Shown piece by piece: positions 32,332 to 41,712 of a stretch of 64,000 bases of DNA. How positions within the stretch are numbered: position 1 is the first letter of the stretch; each line of letters begins with the position of its first letter. Origin of the DNA: Flavobacteriales bacterium. Its GTDB lineage: Bacteria > Bacteroidota > Bacteroidia > Flavobacteriales_F > PHOS-HE28. The notes below the pieces were generated by a model. That model was not told where the DNA came from and ran no database searches. It saw only the letters and a program-made list of their open reading frames with translations. The stretch lies in NCBI GenBank assembly GCA_016715895.1, contig JADJXH010000004.1, positions 992,001-1,056,000 on the forward strand, read 5' to 3'. The position numbers were made by a program, and so were the translations under genes.

Positions 32332-33231
32332 ATGAATCATACCTCCCGGACCGTGTGGCCCCTTGCGGCCGCTTTGGCCGTGCTGGTCGCCTGTGGTGGC
32401 GGCGAAAGCGGCCAACAGGACACCTTGAACGTGCCCGACAGCGCGGACTCCGCGGCGCAGGCCGAGCGGATGCGGAAGACCCGCAACATCTTCTACAACA
32501 TCCCGTCACCCATGGAGACCGCGGCCCTGTTGAAGAAGGCCGGGGCCGAGTACGACAAGGACATCCTGAACGACGTGAAGAACGTGGACCGCTACACCGC
32601 GGCCAGCAAACAGGCGCTGAACCTCGGCATCTACGGGGCCGACCTGAGCTATGCCAGCGTGAACAACCAGACGCAGGAGAGCATGTTCTACACCAGCTGC
32701 GCCAAGAAGCTGGCCGATCGTCTGGGGGTGAGCAACGCCTTCAACGACACCACGCTGGAGCGGATGGAGGCGAACATGAACGACCGCGACTCGCTCCTGA
32801 GCATCATCAGCGAGACGTACTGGAACGTGGATGCCTACCTCAAGGAGAACGAGCGGGACAACATCAGCGCGCTGATGATCGCCGGCGGCTGGGTGGAAGG
32901 CCTGTACATCGCCACACAGGTGGCCAGGACGAAGGACACACCTGAACTGCGGTCGCGCATCGCCGAGCAGCGCCTGAGCCTCGATGATCTGCTGGGCCTG
33001 ATGGACACCTACACGGGCACTGACGAGGCCCTGAACGGGGCCAAGGCCGATCTGAAGGCCCTGGCCGAGCTGTTCGGTCCGGCGCCTGCGGCCGGTGCGC
33101 CCGCCGAGGTGACGCAGGAGAACGGTGTGGCCGTGATCGGAGGGGGCGAGCCTGCGGCGGCCCTCACCGACGATCAGCTCAAGGCGATCACCGAGAAGAC
33201 CGCCACCATCCGCAACGCATACATCAACTGA
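32332..33231 (+). CDS. Hypothetical lipoprotein
   Basis: A 299-residue protein with a lipoprotein signal (RTVWPLAAALAVLVACGGGE; Cys22) and a short acidic linker. The body is largely helical (SPMETAALLKKAGAEYDKDI, then YLKENERDNISALMIAGGWV, EGLYIATQVARTKDTPE), with an Ala/Pro-rich insert near residue 255. It resembles conserved Bacteroidetes proteins with no assigned function. It is 43 bases after polA and 8 bases before the next gene, suggesting an operon. Confidence 0.75.
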   Translation: MNHTSRTVWPLAAALAVLVACGGGESGQQDTLNVPDSADSAAQAERMRKTRNIFYNIPSPMETAALLKKAGAEYDKDILNDVKNVDRYTAASKQALNLGIYGADLSYASVNNQTQESMFYTSCAKKLADRLGVSNAFNDTTLERMEANMNDRDSLLSIISETYWNVDAYLKENERDNISALMIAGGWVEGLYIATQVARTKDTPELRSRIAEQRLSLDDLLGLMDTYTGTDEALNGAKADLKALAELFGPAPAAGAPAEVTQENGVAVIGGGEPAAALTDDQLKAITEKTATIRNAYIN

Positions 33232-33239
33232 GCACCGCC

Positions 33240-33683
33240 ATGACCGCCTTGCGAACGACCCTCGCCCATGCAGCCCTGGCCGGTGCCCTGCTGGTGGCCA
33301 CCACCGCCGCGCAGGCCCAGTGCCGCAGCTTCGCCAAGAACAAATGCGTACCGGAGCTGGCCCCGTACAAGTTCAATGAGTCCTTCAACGCGGCCCAGCT
33401 CGCCCCCGGTGAGGAGGCCGAGGTGAACCTCACCTTCTTCAGCGGGCAGGAATACCGCGTGATGGTGTGCACCCACCCCATCCTGGGCGAGGTGAACTGG
33501 AAGCTCGTGGATGCCTCCAACAAGATCGTGTTCGAGAGCCTGGCCGATGAGCCCAAGCATCACTTCGACCTGCGCATGGCCTCCACGCAGCAGATGAAGG
33601 TGGTGGTCTGGGTGCCGGGCAAGGCGCGCACCGACATGGTGCACGTCGGCTGCGTGGCCATCCTCGTGGGCTTCAAGGAGTGA
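33240..33683 (+). CDS. Small exported protein of unknown function
   Basis: A 147-residue protein with a cleavable signal peptide (MTALRTTLAHAALAGALLVA, then TTAAQAQ). The mature part (KFNESFNAAQLAPGEEAEVN, LTFFSGQEYRVMVCTHP, MKVVVWVPGKARTDMVHVGC) is all-beta in character and contains four cysteines. It is probably co-transcribed with the lipoprotein gene upstream and is followed by a strong terminator. No family name can be given. Confidence 0.75.
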   Translation: MTALRTTLAHAALAGALLVATTAAQAQCRSFAKNKCVPELAPYKFNESFNAAQLAPGEEAEVNLTFFSGQEYRVMVCTHPILGEVNWKLVDASNKIVFESLADEPKHHFDLRMASTQQMKVVVWVPGKARTDMVHVGCVAILVGFKE

Positions 33684-33702
33684 TCCGGCCCACGGTCCTT
33701 TC

Positions 33703-33738
33703 ACACGAAGGCCCGGTCGAAAGACCGGGCCTTCGTGT
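33703..33738. terminator. Bidirectional terminator
   Basis: ACACGAAGGCCCGGTC, loop GAAA, GACCGGGCCTTCGTGT: a 16-base perfect stem with a stable tetraloop between convergent genes. Confidence 0.9.
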
Positions 33739-33756
33739 TCCTTGATGGAGCGATGC

Positions 33757-35859
33757 TCACTCCTTGGTGAAGCGCGTGAGCTGCGTACGCCCGTTCTGGC
33801 GGATGACCGCCAGGTAGACGCCTTTGGCCAGCCCGTCCACTGGCAGGGCGAGGCGATTGAGGCCGCCGGGCAGGATGCGCTCCGGCAGCTGGGCCACCAA
33901 GCGGCCCACGGGATCCATCACCTGCACCTGCAGCGGCCCGGTCTCGCGCAGGTCCATCACCAGGTCGGCGGCGGCACCGGCCGGGTTGGGCACCACGCGC
34001 AGGCCCTCGCTGCCCTCGGTCACCAGTTCGGCCATGCCCACCGGGGCGCCGTTCACATTGATGTTATCGATGAACAGATTGTTCCCGCCGTCGCTCTCGA
34101 ACTCGAACTTGAATCGGAACTCGCTCACGTGGTAGCTCGTGCTGATGTTGTCCACCACCGATTCAGCCCATTGCGACTCGTTCGATGGTGTGAACGGGCT
34201 GGTCTGGAGGGAGGCCGTGTTCAGGGCGCCGGTGCCGTACAGGATGTCGCGCAGGCTCCAGCTCTCCCCACAGTCCTTGCTCACGTACAGCTTCAGCACA
34301 TCGTTGTTCGCCGTGTTCCGCTGGGCGTAGGCGTAGCGGTAGCTGATCACGATGTCGGTGGCGCTGCTCATGTCCAGTGTGTTGCTCACCAGTTCGTCCA
34401 CTTCACCCGGGCTGCTCACGTAGTTGTTGAGGCGCACGCTTTTGCTGCTCTGGTACCCGGTGGTGCTCACGAACTGGAAGCCGCCATTGCCGCCCGCATC
34501 GTTCAACGCCCAGTCGGCGTTCGGCAGGGTGGTGGTGGCCTCGAAGCCTTCACTGTAGGGCACGGCCAGACCGGCGGCCGGCATCACCATCACGTAGTTG
34601 TTCACCTGGGTGCTCACCTGCGTATTGCCGTTGCCGGCCACCAGGGTCACCGGATAGAGCCCCGGGCTGCCGTAGGTCACCACCGGGTTCTGGTCGGTGC
34701 TGGTGGACGGGGTGCCGCCCGGGAACGACCACTCCCATGTGGTGGCGCCATGGTAGCTCACATCGGTGAACTGCACGGTGCCGCCGGAGCACACCTCGCG
34801 CAGGTCGCTGGTGAAGGCCGCGGCACAAAGCACATCAGTGCCCGTGGTGCCGGTGGCGGCCAGGTTGGACGGTTGCCAAAGCTGGTTGCGCTGGGCGGTC
34901 CCCGAGTTCAAGGCGGCCAGCATCCGCGTCTTCTGGCCTTCGGTGAACATCTTGGAGCAGTAGGAATACTCCATGTAGTTCTCCACGTTGTCGAGGGTGC
35001 TGTTGCAGGTCGCCCCGGCCAGGGTGCAGCTGGTCCATCCCTCGGTGTTCGGCGTGTCGCCCACGTTGTCGTCCTCGTTGCAGTTGGCCGCGATGCCCGG
35101 TTCGTTGGTGGGGCCCCAGGTGTGGCGCAGGTTGATCCAGTGCCCCACCTCGTGGGTGAGCGTGCGCGAGCGGCCCGGGCTGCTGGTGCCGATGCTGCCC
35201 GTATAATTGTGCAGGAGCACGATGCCATCAGCCGCCGCCCACTGAGGGTTGTTCACCGAACCAGGGGTCAGCGTGTACCCAGCAGCGCCATCGGCATAAG
35301 CGCAGACCCAGACGTTCAGGTACTTGTTCCGCGGCCACTGGATCAGGTCCTTCATGTCCTGCGTGCCGTCGTTGGTGAGGATGCTCTGGATGCGGTTGAT
35401 GCCGCTGGTGCAGTTGCCGTCCGGGTCCAGCTGGGCCAGGCGGAAGGTGATGCCCACATCCGCCACGATGCCCAGGAACTCCGGCCGCACGTTGTCCCAG
35501 TCGGCGTTCAGCTTGTTGAAGTCGTCGTTCAGCACCCGGATCGCATCGTACACCTGGGCATCGCTGATGTTTTCCGGACCGTTGTTGTGGATGATGTGGA
35601 ACACCACCGGCAGCACGTAGGTGCTGCCACCCCGCTCGGCCTCGCTCAACTGAGCGTACTGCTGGGTGAAGGCCTCCAGGTCGGCCTCATCGTCGGCGAT
35701 GCGCTGCAACGAATGCGGGTCGTTGTGGTGGAAGGGGGCCAGGTGCTCCAGGGAGTGCGTGCTGCAGTGGAATGGCACGTCCTGTTGGGCCAGGGCGGGG
35801 TGCAGCAGCAAGAGGGCCGACGCCAGGGCGATCGGTCCAAAGGGCTTCGTACGGGTCAT
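33757..35859 (-). CDS. T9SS-exported M43 (pappalysin-like) metallopeptidase with PKD domain
   Basis: A 700-residue zinc peptidase. The signal peptide (MTRTKPFGPIALASALLLLH, then PALAQ) fixes the start at 35857-35859. After a propeptide-like region comes the M43 core with VLPVVFHIIHNNGP and the zinc motif TLTHEVGHWINLRHTWG near residue 235, followed by the Met-turn region NVENYMEYSYCSKMFTEGQ. A PKD domain follows (about 355-430; SGGTVQFTDVSYHGATTWEW), then a MAM/jelly-roll-like segment (ALNDAGGNGGFQFVSTTGYQ; WSLRDILYGTG), and a T9SS type A tail (GLRVVPNPAGAAADLVMDL, LAKGVYLAVIRQNG, RFTKE). Extracellular protein degradation is expected. A truncated paralogue lies at 7583-7962. Confidence 0.92.
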   Translation of the reverse strand: MTRTKPFGPIALASALLLLHPALAQQDVPFHCSTHSLEHLAPFHHNDPHSLQRIADDEADLEAFTQQYAQLSEAERGGSTYVLPVVFHIIHNNGPENISDAQVYDAIRVLNDDFNKLNADWDNVRPEFLGIVADVGITFRLAQLDPDGNCTSGINRIQSILTNDGTQDMKDLIQWPRNKYLNVWVCAYADGAAGYTLTPGSVNNPQWAAADGIVLLHNYTGSIGTSSPGRSRTLTHEVGHWINLRHTWGPTNEPGIAANCNEDDNVGDTPNTEGWTSCTLAGATCNSTLDNVENYMEYSYCSKMFTEGQKTRMLAALNSGTAQRNQLWQPSNLAATGTTGTDVLCAAAFTSDLREVCSGGTVQFTDVSYHGATTWEWSFPGGTPSTSTDQNPVVTYGSPGLYPVTLVAGNGNTQVSTQVNNYVMVMPAAGLAVPYSEGFEATTTLPNADWALNDAGGNGGFQFVSTTGYQSSKSVRLNNYVSSPGEVDELVSNTLDMSSATDIVISYRYAYAQRNTANNDVLKLYVSKDCGESWSLRDILYGTGALNTASLQTSPFTPSNESQWAESVVDNISTSYHVSEFRFKFEFESDGGNNLFIDNINVNGAPVGMAELVTEGSEGLRVVPNPAGAAADLVMDLRETGPLQVQVMDPVGRLVAQLPERILPGGLNRLALPVDGLAKGVYLAVIRQNGRTQLTRFTKE

Positions 35860-36029
35860 TGCAAGGGGCTCCGAAGTAGGGGAGCGCAAGATAAACGGCC
35901 ACCCCCCTCCAACTGTTGGTCAACAACCCCGCTTTTCGCCCCGACCCTTGGGATCCGAGCCGGGAATGACAACCGGCTGACGATCAGAGGCTGCAGCGCC
36001 CCGCTTCGTTGGTCGTTCGATGGAGCCGT

Positions 36030-37175
36030 TCAGCCGATGGCCTGAGCCAGGTCGTCGATCAGGTCGGCCGCGTCCTCCGTGCCCACGCTCAGGCGGATCA
36101 GGGTGTCGGCCAGCCCGTTGCGCAGGCGCTCCTCCCGGGGGATGCTCGCATGCGTCATGCTCGCCGGGTGCCCGATCAGGCTCTCCACCCCGCCGAGCGA
36201 TTCGGCCAGGGCGAACAGGCTGGTCCGCGACAGCACCCGGGTGGCGTCCTCCATGCGGTCGCCCTTCAGGGTGAAGCTCACCATGCCGCCGAAGCCGCGC
36301 ATCTGCGCCTTGGCCACGGCGTGGTTGCTGTGCTCCGGCAGGCCGGGCCAGTACACGCGGTCCACCTTCGGGTGCGCCTTCAGGTAATGGGCCACCGCCT
36401 CGCCGTTGGTGCAGTGCCGCTCCATGCGCAGGTGCAGGGTCTTCAGGCCGCGCAGCACCAGGAAGCAGTCCATTGGGCCGGGGGTGGCCCCACTGCTGTT
36501 CTGCACGAAGGCCAGGCGCTCGGCCAGGGCGTCGTCGTTCACCACCAGCGCGCCCATCACCACGTCGCTGTGGCCGCCCAGGTACTTGGTGGCGGAGTGC
36601 ATCACGATGTCCGCGCCCAAGTCGAGGGGGTTCTGCAGCGCGGGGCTGGCAAAGGTGTTGTCCACGGCCAGCCAGCAGCCCTGCGCCTTGGCCAGCGCGG
36701 CCATGGCCGCGATGTTGATCACCTTCAGCAGCGGGTTGGTGGGGGTCTCCACCCAGATCAGGCGGGTGGCCGGCGTCAGGGCCTGTTGCACCTGGGCCGG
36801 GTCGGCCATGTCCACGAAGCTGAAGCGGATGCCGAAGCCCTCGAAGATCTTGGTGAACAGGCGGTAGGTGCCGCCGTACAGGTCGTTGGTGCTCACCACA
36901 TGGTCCCCCGGCTTCAGCAGCTTGATCAGCGCGTCGATGCTGGCCATGCCCGTGGCGAAGCACAGGCCGTGGCGGCCGTTCTCCAGTTCGGCCAGGGCGC
37001 GCTGCAGCGCGGTGCGCGTGGGGTTGTGCGTGCGGCTGTACTCGTAGCCCTTGTGGTCGCCGGGGGCGGCCTGCACGTAGGTGCTCGTCTGGTAGATCGG
37101 CGTCATGATGGCGCCCGTGGTGGGGTCGGGCTCCACGCCGGCGTGTACGGCCTTGGTGCCGAAGCGGTGGCTCAT
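36030..37175 (-). CDS. Cystathionine gamma-synthase / gamma-lyase family enzyme
   Basis: A 381-residue PLP enzyme of the Cys/Met metabolism family. The start MSHRFGTKAVHAGVEPDPTT fits the family; an in-frame codon 30 residues upstream does not. Landmarks: YEYSRTHNPTRTALQRALAE (residues about 46-65), FATGMASIDALIKLLKPGDH, the PLP lysine in MHSATKYLGGHSDVVMGAL (near residue 195), and the tail SLGGVESLIGHPASMTHASI. Synthase (MetB) and lyase (gamma-lyase/beta-lyase) cannot be separated by eye, and the neighbourhood gives no pathway partner. A TACCTTCG box lies about 30 bases upstream. Confidence 0.92.
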   Translation of the reverse strand: MSHRFGTKAVHAGVEPDPTTGAIMTPIYQTSTYVQAAPGDHKGYEYSRTHNPTRTALQRALAELENGRHGLCFATGMASIDALIKLLKPGDHVVSTNDLYGGTYRLFTKIFEGFGIRFSFVDMADPAQVQQALTPATRLIWVETPTNPLLKVINIAAMAALAKAQGCWLAVDNTFASPALQNPLDLGADIVMHSATKYLGGHSDVVMGALVVNDDALAERLAFVQNSSGATPGPMDCFLVLRGLKTLHLRMERHCTNGEAVAHYLKAHPKVDRVYWPGLPEHSNHAVAKAQMRGFGGMVSFTLKGDRMEDATRVLSRTSLFALAESLGGVESLIGHPASMTHASIPREERLRNGLADTLIRLSVGTEDAADLIDDLAQAIG

Positions 37176-37205
37176 GGGGTCGGTGGGGACTTGATCGGTG
37201 CGGCG

Positions 37206-37213
37206 CGAAGGTA
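37206..37213 (-). promoter_or_regulatory. Candidate -7 element of the cystathionine synthase/lyase gene
   Basis: Minus-strand TACCTTCG about 30 bases before the ATG at 37175. Confidence 0.4.
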
Positions 37214-37393
37214 GAGGGGGTGTGGAAACGGGTGCGTCGCCCTGATCATCAACGGATGATGTCAAATGTGATCGTACCCCTTTTTCTTGGCGATCGATCG
37301 ATCCGCGTGGGAACGATCGGTTTTCACCTTAGCTTCGACCAGGCGCTTCGGACGTCAGGAAAGTCGTTTCGTTCACTAACCCACGCAGTTACA

Positions 37394-40135
37394 ATGAAGC
37401 CTCGATCCTTCTTCCTGTGCGGCGTTCTGTTCCTCGCTGCAACCTCCCAAGCCCAGCTTCTGGATGCCACCGGCGATACCTTGGGGCCTGTCGCGTACCG
37501 CACGGAGATGGGCCAGACCATCGACACTGATGGTGATCCCGTAGGCGACCTGCTGTACTATTCAGAGGGCCATCCCGTTACGGTATGGATCCATGAGACA
37601 CCCGCCATGACCTTCTCCTTCCGGGACCAGGACACCCTGTACAGCGTGCGCATGGACTTCGTAGGCGAAGGGGTGGACCCCGGCGCGGTGCTGAGCGTGA
37701 TCAAGGAGACCACCGACCTGAGCAACTACTACCTGGCCCATACGGGCGCGGGGGTGGAGGGTGTGCCGGCCGCCGGGGCCCTCTGGCGCCAGGACCTGTA
37801 TCCGCGCATCAGCATACAGCATTATGCAGGTGCCTACGGCCCCAAGATGGCCTTCGTGATGGAGCCGGGTGCCGAACCGGCCCAGATCCAGATGCTCTTC
37901 AGCGGGCAGGACAGCCTGGCGATCGACTGGCAGGGGGCGGTGCGCGCCTATGTGGGCGAGCGCTTCCTGCGGCTGGAGGAGGCCTTCGCCTACCAGGTGA
38001 TCAACGGCAGCGTGGTGCCGGTAAGCTGGTCGCCCAACTACGACCTGGTGAACGGCGGCGCCCAGGTCTTCTTCGAGTTCGGCACCTACGATGACAACCA
38101 TCCGTTGATCTTCCAGATCGGCCCGCCACCCCCACTCGGCGGCGGTGGCGCCACTTCGGACTGGCGCACCCTGCTGGGCAGTGCCACCGGTGTGGGTGGC
38201 GACGACTCCTGGGGCAACGCTGCCGTGGCCGCGCCCGATGGTGACCTGCTCATCGCCGGCAACACCATCGACCAGGTGTTCCCCGCCAACACCGGTACGG
38301 TCATCCATCAAGGCGTGTGGGACATCTACTACGGTCGCTTCGACTATGCCCCCGGGGACCCAGCCTTCGATGCCAGACGTATCTACACCACCTACTTCGG
38401 GGGCACGGGCTCGGATAAACCGATCGTGGCGCACTACGCCAGCGATGACCACCTTTACATAGGTGGGTGGTCCAATAGTTCGAACATCGACATCGAACCT
38501 GACATTGATCCTGCGGATGGATCATACTGGCAGAACACGCTTAAAGGAACAACGGACGGGCTGTTGATCAAAGCGGATCCCACCAGCGGTTTGCTGGTCC
38601 GCAGCACCTATTTCGGCGGTGAGGGCGATGAGATGTTCACGGCCGCAACGGAGGATGTGTTCGGCGACCTGTACTTCGGCGGGGCCAGCAGCACGGCCAC
38701 GGGCACGGCCAGCGGCACCTGCACGGCCGTGGCCACGGGCTTGCCCTTGTGCGACCCGGGCGGCACGGCCTACCACCAAACGAGCAACGCCGGTGGCACC
38801 GACCTCTTCCTCCTGAAGCTGGACCCGGACTTCAGCATGCTGAACTCCACCTTCTACGGGGGTGCAGCGGACGACCTGCTCTTTGACATGGCCTACTATC
38901 AGGACCCCGTGGGCTTCAACGACCGGATCATCGCCGTGGGCCGCACGGACGGCAGCATCCCCCAAGGGGATCCGGGGGCCTTCTGGCTGCCCGGCGTGGC
39001 GGACAGCACCGGCTTCATCCTCACCTACAAGACATCGGGAGCCCTGGCCTGGACCACCAACCTGCACGGCCTGGAACGCCTGGAGGCCGCCGCGGTGCAA
39101 CCTGGTACTGACCGCTTGGTGGTGATGGGCACCACGCACGACACGGAGACCACGCCTGTGCAGACCGTGGACACGTGCGCGGCGGTGGGCGGCGCGCTCT
39201 CCATCTGCGACCCCGGCGCGGGCGCCTACCAAGATGCCGTGGTGGAGTACACCGACCAGTATTTCGCGGAGTTCGATGTCCTCAGCGGCCAGTTGTTCTG
39301 GTCCACCACCCACGGCGGCACCATCCGCGAGGATGCCGACCATACCGCCCTGCTGGAGTACGACATGCGCCAGTACCATCCCTTCCTCATCCGCCGCTTC
39401 TGCGACCTGGTGCTGGATGAGGAGGGCACCTTGTTCGCCTTGGGCATCGCCATGCAGACCGGCGATACATCGTTGGCGCCCAACATCGACCACCCCACCC
39501 TGGCGGCCTTCGGGTTCTACAACCAACCCTGGCGCACGGATGCCGGCCGCTTGCAGACCGAGGTGCTGCTGAGCTGTTTCGACGCGCAACGCCAGCGCGT
39601 GTGGGCCACCACCTTCGGGGCGTACTTCGAGCTCATTGAAGACTACCTCACCGACAAAGGTTGGCGGCCCGTGGCCTGTGATTGGGGGCATGACCTGGCC
39701 CTTGTGCCCGGCGAAGCCTTGTATTGGGCCGGCAGTTCAGGCGGTGTGGCCTTCGATGACGCCTGCCCCTATCCGGGGGTGTCCTGGTGCGAACCCAGCT
39801 TGACCTTCGGCGATCCGGGCGACATCAGCCACGGCTTCGCCGCCCGCATGAACCTGCAGGGGATCACCATCGGTGTGCCTGAGGAGACCGCAACCGACCC
39901 TCAGGAACTAACGTGCCATCCGAATCCCACCCACGATCGTGTGCTACTCAGCACGGCCGGGCGTCCTCTATCCATGGCTGTGGTGGACGTCTTTGATGGT
40001 CGCGGCACCTTGGTCCTACGCACGCGGACAAGTGCTTCAGGGGAGCTGCGGGTTGATCAGCTGGCTCCCGGCCTCTACAGTATTGTGCAACGCACAGCCG
40101 ATCGCTCGTTGTCGGTCCGGATCATCAAGCGCTGA
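37394..40135 (+). CDS. Large T9SS-exported beta-propeller protein (SBBP-like)
   Basis: A 913-residue protein. The ATG at 37394 is chosen for its signal peptide (MKPRSFFLCGVLFLAATSQA). The N-terminal 300 residues resemble the domain that precedes SBBP repeats (YRTEMGQTIDTDGDPVGDLL; FSFRDQDTLYSVRMDFVGEG). Propeller blades follow, each with YFGG or YGG turns (TTYFGGTGSDKPIVAHYASD; STYFGGEGDEMFTAATEDVF; FYGGAADDLLFDMAYYQ; THGGTIREDADHTALLEYD). The T9SS tail is at the end (LTCHPNPTHDRVLLSTAG, VVDVFDGRGTLVLRTR, LAPGLYSIVQRTADRS, IIKR). Two bases separate its stop from the next T9SS gene, so they form a two-gene operon. Confidence 0.87.
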   Translation: MKPRSFFLCGVLFLAATSQAQLLDATGDTLGPVAYRTEMGQTIDTDGDPVGDLLYYSEGHPVTVWIHETPAMTFSFRDQDTLYSVRMDFVGEGVDPGAVLSVIKETTDLSNYYLAHTGAGVEGVPAAGALWRQDLYPRISIQHYAGAYGPKMAFVMEPGAEPAQIQMLFSGQDSLAIDWQGAVRAYVGERFLRLEEAFAYQVINGSVVPVSWSPNYDLVNGGAQVFFEFGTYDDNHPLIFQIGPPPPLGGGGATSDWRTLLGSATGVGGDDSWGNAAVAAPDGDLLIAGNTIDQVFPANTGTVIHQGVWDIYYGRFDYAPGDPAFDARRIYTTYFGGTGSDKPIVAHYASDDHLYIGGWSNSSNIDIEPDIDPADGSYWQNTLKGTTDGLLIKADPTSGLLVRSTYFGGEGDEMFTAATEDVFGDLYFGGASSTATGTASGTCTAVATGLPLCDPGGTAYHQTSNAGGTDLFLLKLDPDFSMLNSTFYGGAADDLLFDMAYYQDPVGFNDRIIAVGRTDGSIPQGDPGAFWLPGVADSTGFILTYKTSGALAWTTNLHGLERLEAAAVQPGTDRLVVMGTTHDTETTPVQTVDTCAAVGGALSICDPGAGAYQDAVVEYTDQYFAEFDVLSGQLFWSTTHGGTIREDADHTALLEYDMRQYHPFLIRRFCDLVLDEEGTLFALGIAMQTGDTSLAPNIDHPTLAAFGFYNQPWRTDAGRLQTEVLLSCFDAQRQRVWATTFGAYFELIEDYLTDKGWRPVACDWGHDLALVPGEALYWAGSSGGVAFDDACPYPGVSWCEPSLTFGDPGDISHGFAARMNLQGITIGVPEETATDPQELTCHPNPTHDRVLLSTAGRPLSMAVVDVFDGRGTLVLRTRTSASGELRVDQLAPGLYSIVQRTADRSLSVRIIKR

Positions 40136-40137
40136 CC

Positions 40138-41586
40138 GTGATGCGCTGGGCCATTGTGCTTTGCGTTCAGACGGCGGTTCCCGCACTGCGAGCGCAGCCA
40201 TCGCTATGGCAGGAGTTTGCGTCGGGTATCGGTCAGGGCTACGCCATATCCATGTTCACCGATACGGCCACGGATGCCCTCTACATCGGTGGCAACTTCT
40301 GGCGCACATCAGATGGTTCGGTCATCAGTCCGGGCATCCTTCGCTGGGATGGTTCGACAATGATGCCGTTGGGCTGCGGTCTTCATTCCGGGGCATGGGA
40401 TTGCGTGTCACCCATCTTTGGCGGTGGCATCGTGTACGCGATCACCAGGCACCAAGGGGCCTTGTTCGCAGCAGGAACCTTCAATCACTCGGGGACCGTG
40501 CAAACGAAGTTCGTTGCCCGTTGGGACGGCACATCCTGGCAACCCCTCCAGAACGGCCTTAGCGGCCCGGTGTACAGTTTGCGTTCCTATCCGGACGGAC
40601 TTTATGCGGCCGGATGGTTCGAGTACGCCAACGACACCCTGGAGGTGAACGGCCTGGCGCGCTGGGATGGCAGTACCTGGCATAACGTACACGACCTGCC
40701 CAGGCTGAACCCCAACGACATCAACCGCATCAACGACCTGGCCTACTACCAAGGGGAACTCTACATCGGTGGGGAGCTCGCAGGCACCAACGGCCGGCTG
40801 GACATCGCCAAATGGGATGGCACGGCCTGGGTGGATGTGGACGGCGGCTTCCTCGGTGTCTTCAGCACGGTGAACAAGTTCGCGGTACACGACGGGCTGC
40901 TGTACATCGCGGGCTCCTTCGCCAACTACCCGCCCTACGGCCACCCGGACAATCCGGGCAGCGGCATCGTCACCTGGGATGGCAGCACCTGGGACGACCT
41001 GGCCGGGGGCACCTCGGGGTCCAGCAACGCCACCGTCACCCGCATGGTGTGGCTGCGGGACACCTTGCATGTGGTGGGCCTGTTCGGCCGCATCGGCGGG
41101 GTGCCCACCGGCCGCATCGCGCGCTGGGACGGCCAGCAGTGGTGCAGCCTGGTGCCGCTGGATTACTTCTACCCGGACATCGGCCCCATCGGCGTGTTCC
41201 GCGACACCTTGTACGTGGGCGGTTCCTTCACGGTGGCCGGTCCGGACAGCATCAACCGCGTGGCCAAGTGGGTGGCGGGCAGCTATGTGGACAGTTGCCA
41301 GGTGTTCGTGGGCGTGGGGCCGGAGCACACAGATCCGCAGGGAACAGGCGGGCTTTCGCTCCACCCCAATCCGTCTGAAGACGCGGTGTCCCTTTCACGG
41401 GGTGGCCGGCCTCAGCCCGATGTTCCCTACGTGGTACACGATGCGCTCGGGCGCCTTGTGGTCAGCGGCCGAACGGACGCGGCGTCCACCCTGGATGTGC
41501 GCTACCTGGTCCCAGGGGCGTATGCGGTTACGGTGTTGAACAGCCAAGGCGCGGTGCTCGGCCAGGGGCGCATGATCAAGCGCTGA
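40138..41586 (+). CDS. T9SS-exported Kelch-like/delta-60-type repeat protein
   Basis: A 482-residue exported protein (signal MRWAIVLCVQTAVPALRAQ). It has seven or so repeats built on a WDG-x-W phrase: ILRWDGSTMMPLGCGLHSG, VARWDGTSWQPLQNGLSGP, LARWDGSTWHNVHDLP, IAKWDGTAWVDVDGG, IVTWDGSTWDDLAGGT, IARWDGQQWCSLVPLD. These are typical of galactose-oxidase-like propellers in Bacteroidetes. The tail (LSLHPNPSEDAVSLSRGG, YVVHDALGRLVVSGRT, LVPGAYAVTVLNSQG, MIKR) is a type A sorting domain. It is translated two bases after the larger propeller protein. Confidence 0.87.
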   Translation: MMRWAIVLCVQTAVPALRAQPSLWQEFASGIGQGYAISMFTDTATDALYIGGNFWRTSDGSVISPGILRWDGSTMMPLGCGLHSGAWDCVSPIFGGGIVYAITRHQGALFAAGTFNHSGTVQTKFVARWDGTSWQPLQNGLSGPVYSLRSYPDGLYAAGWFEYANDTLEVNGLARWDGSTWHNVHDLPRLNPNDINRINDLAYYQGELYIGGELAGTNGRLDIAKWDGTAWVDVDGGFLGVFSTVNKFAVHDGLLYIAGSFANYPPYGHPDNPGSGIVTWDGSTWDDLAGGTSGSSNATVTRMVWLRDTLHVVGLFGRIGGVPTGRIARWDGQQWCSLVPLDYFYPDIGPIGVFRDTLYVGGSFTVAGPDSINRVAKWVAGSYVDSCQVFVGVGPEHTDPQGTGGLSLHPNPSEDAVSLSRGGRPQPDVPYVVHDALGRLVVSGRTDAASTLDVRYLVPGAYAVTVLNSQGAVLGQGRMIKR

Positions 41587-41712
41587 GCGAACGGTCGGGG
41601 CTGTGGCCTCATCCATCGCATGGTGTGTGGTTGGTCGATCCATCCCTGAGTCCTCTCTTTGTCGCACGGGGTGCTTCCTTGGTCGAGGTGCTCCCTTGGC
41701 AGGCGGCTCCCC

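Noticed and set aside
33742..36045. A 767-codon plus-strand frame opposite the M43 peptidase
   Set aside because: Antisense shadow of a well-supported gene; no domain, repetitive composition.
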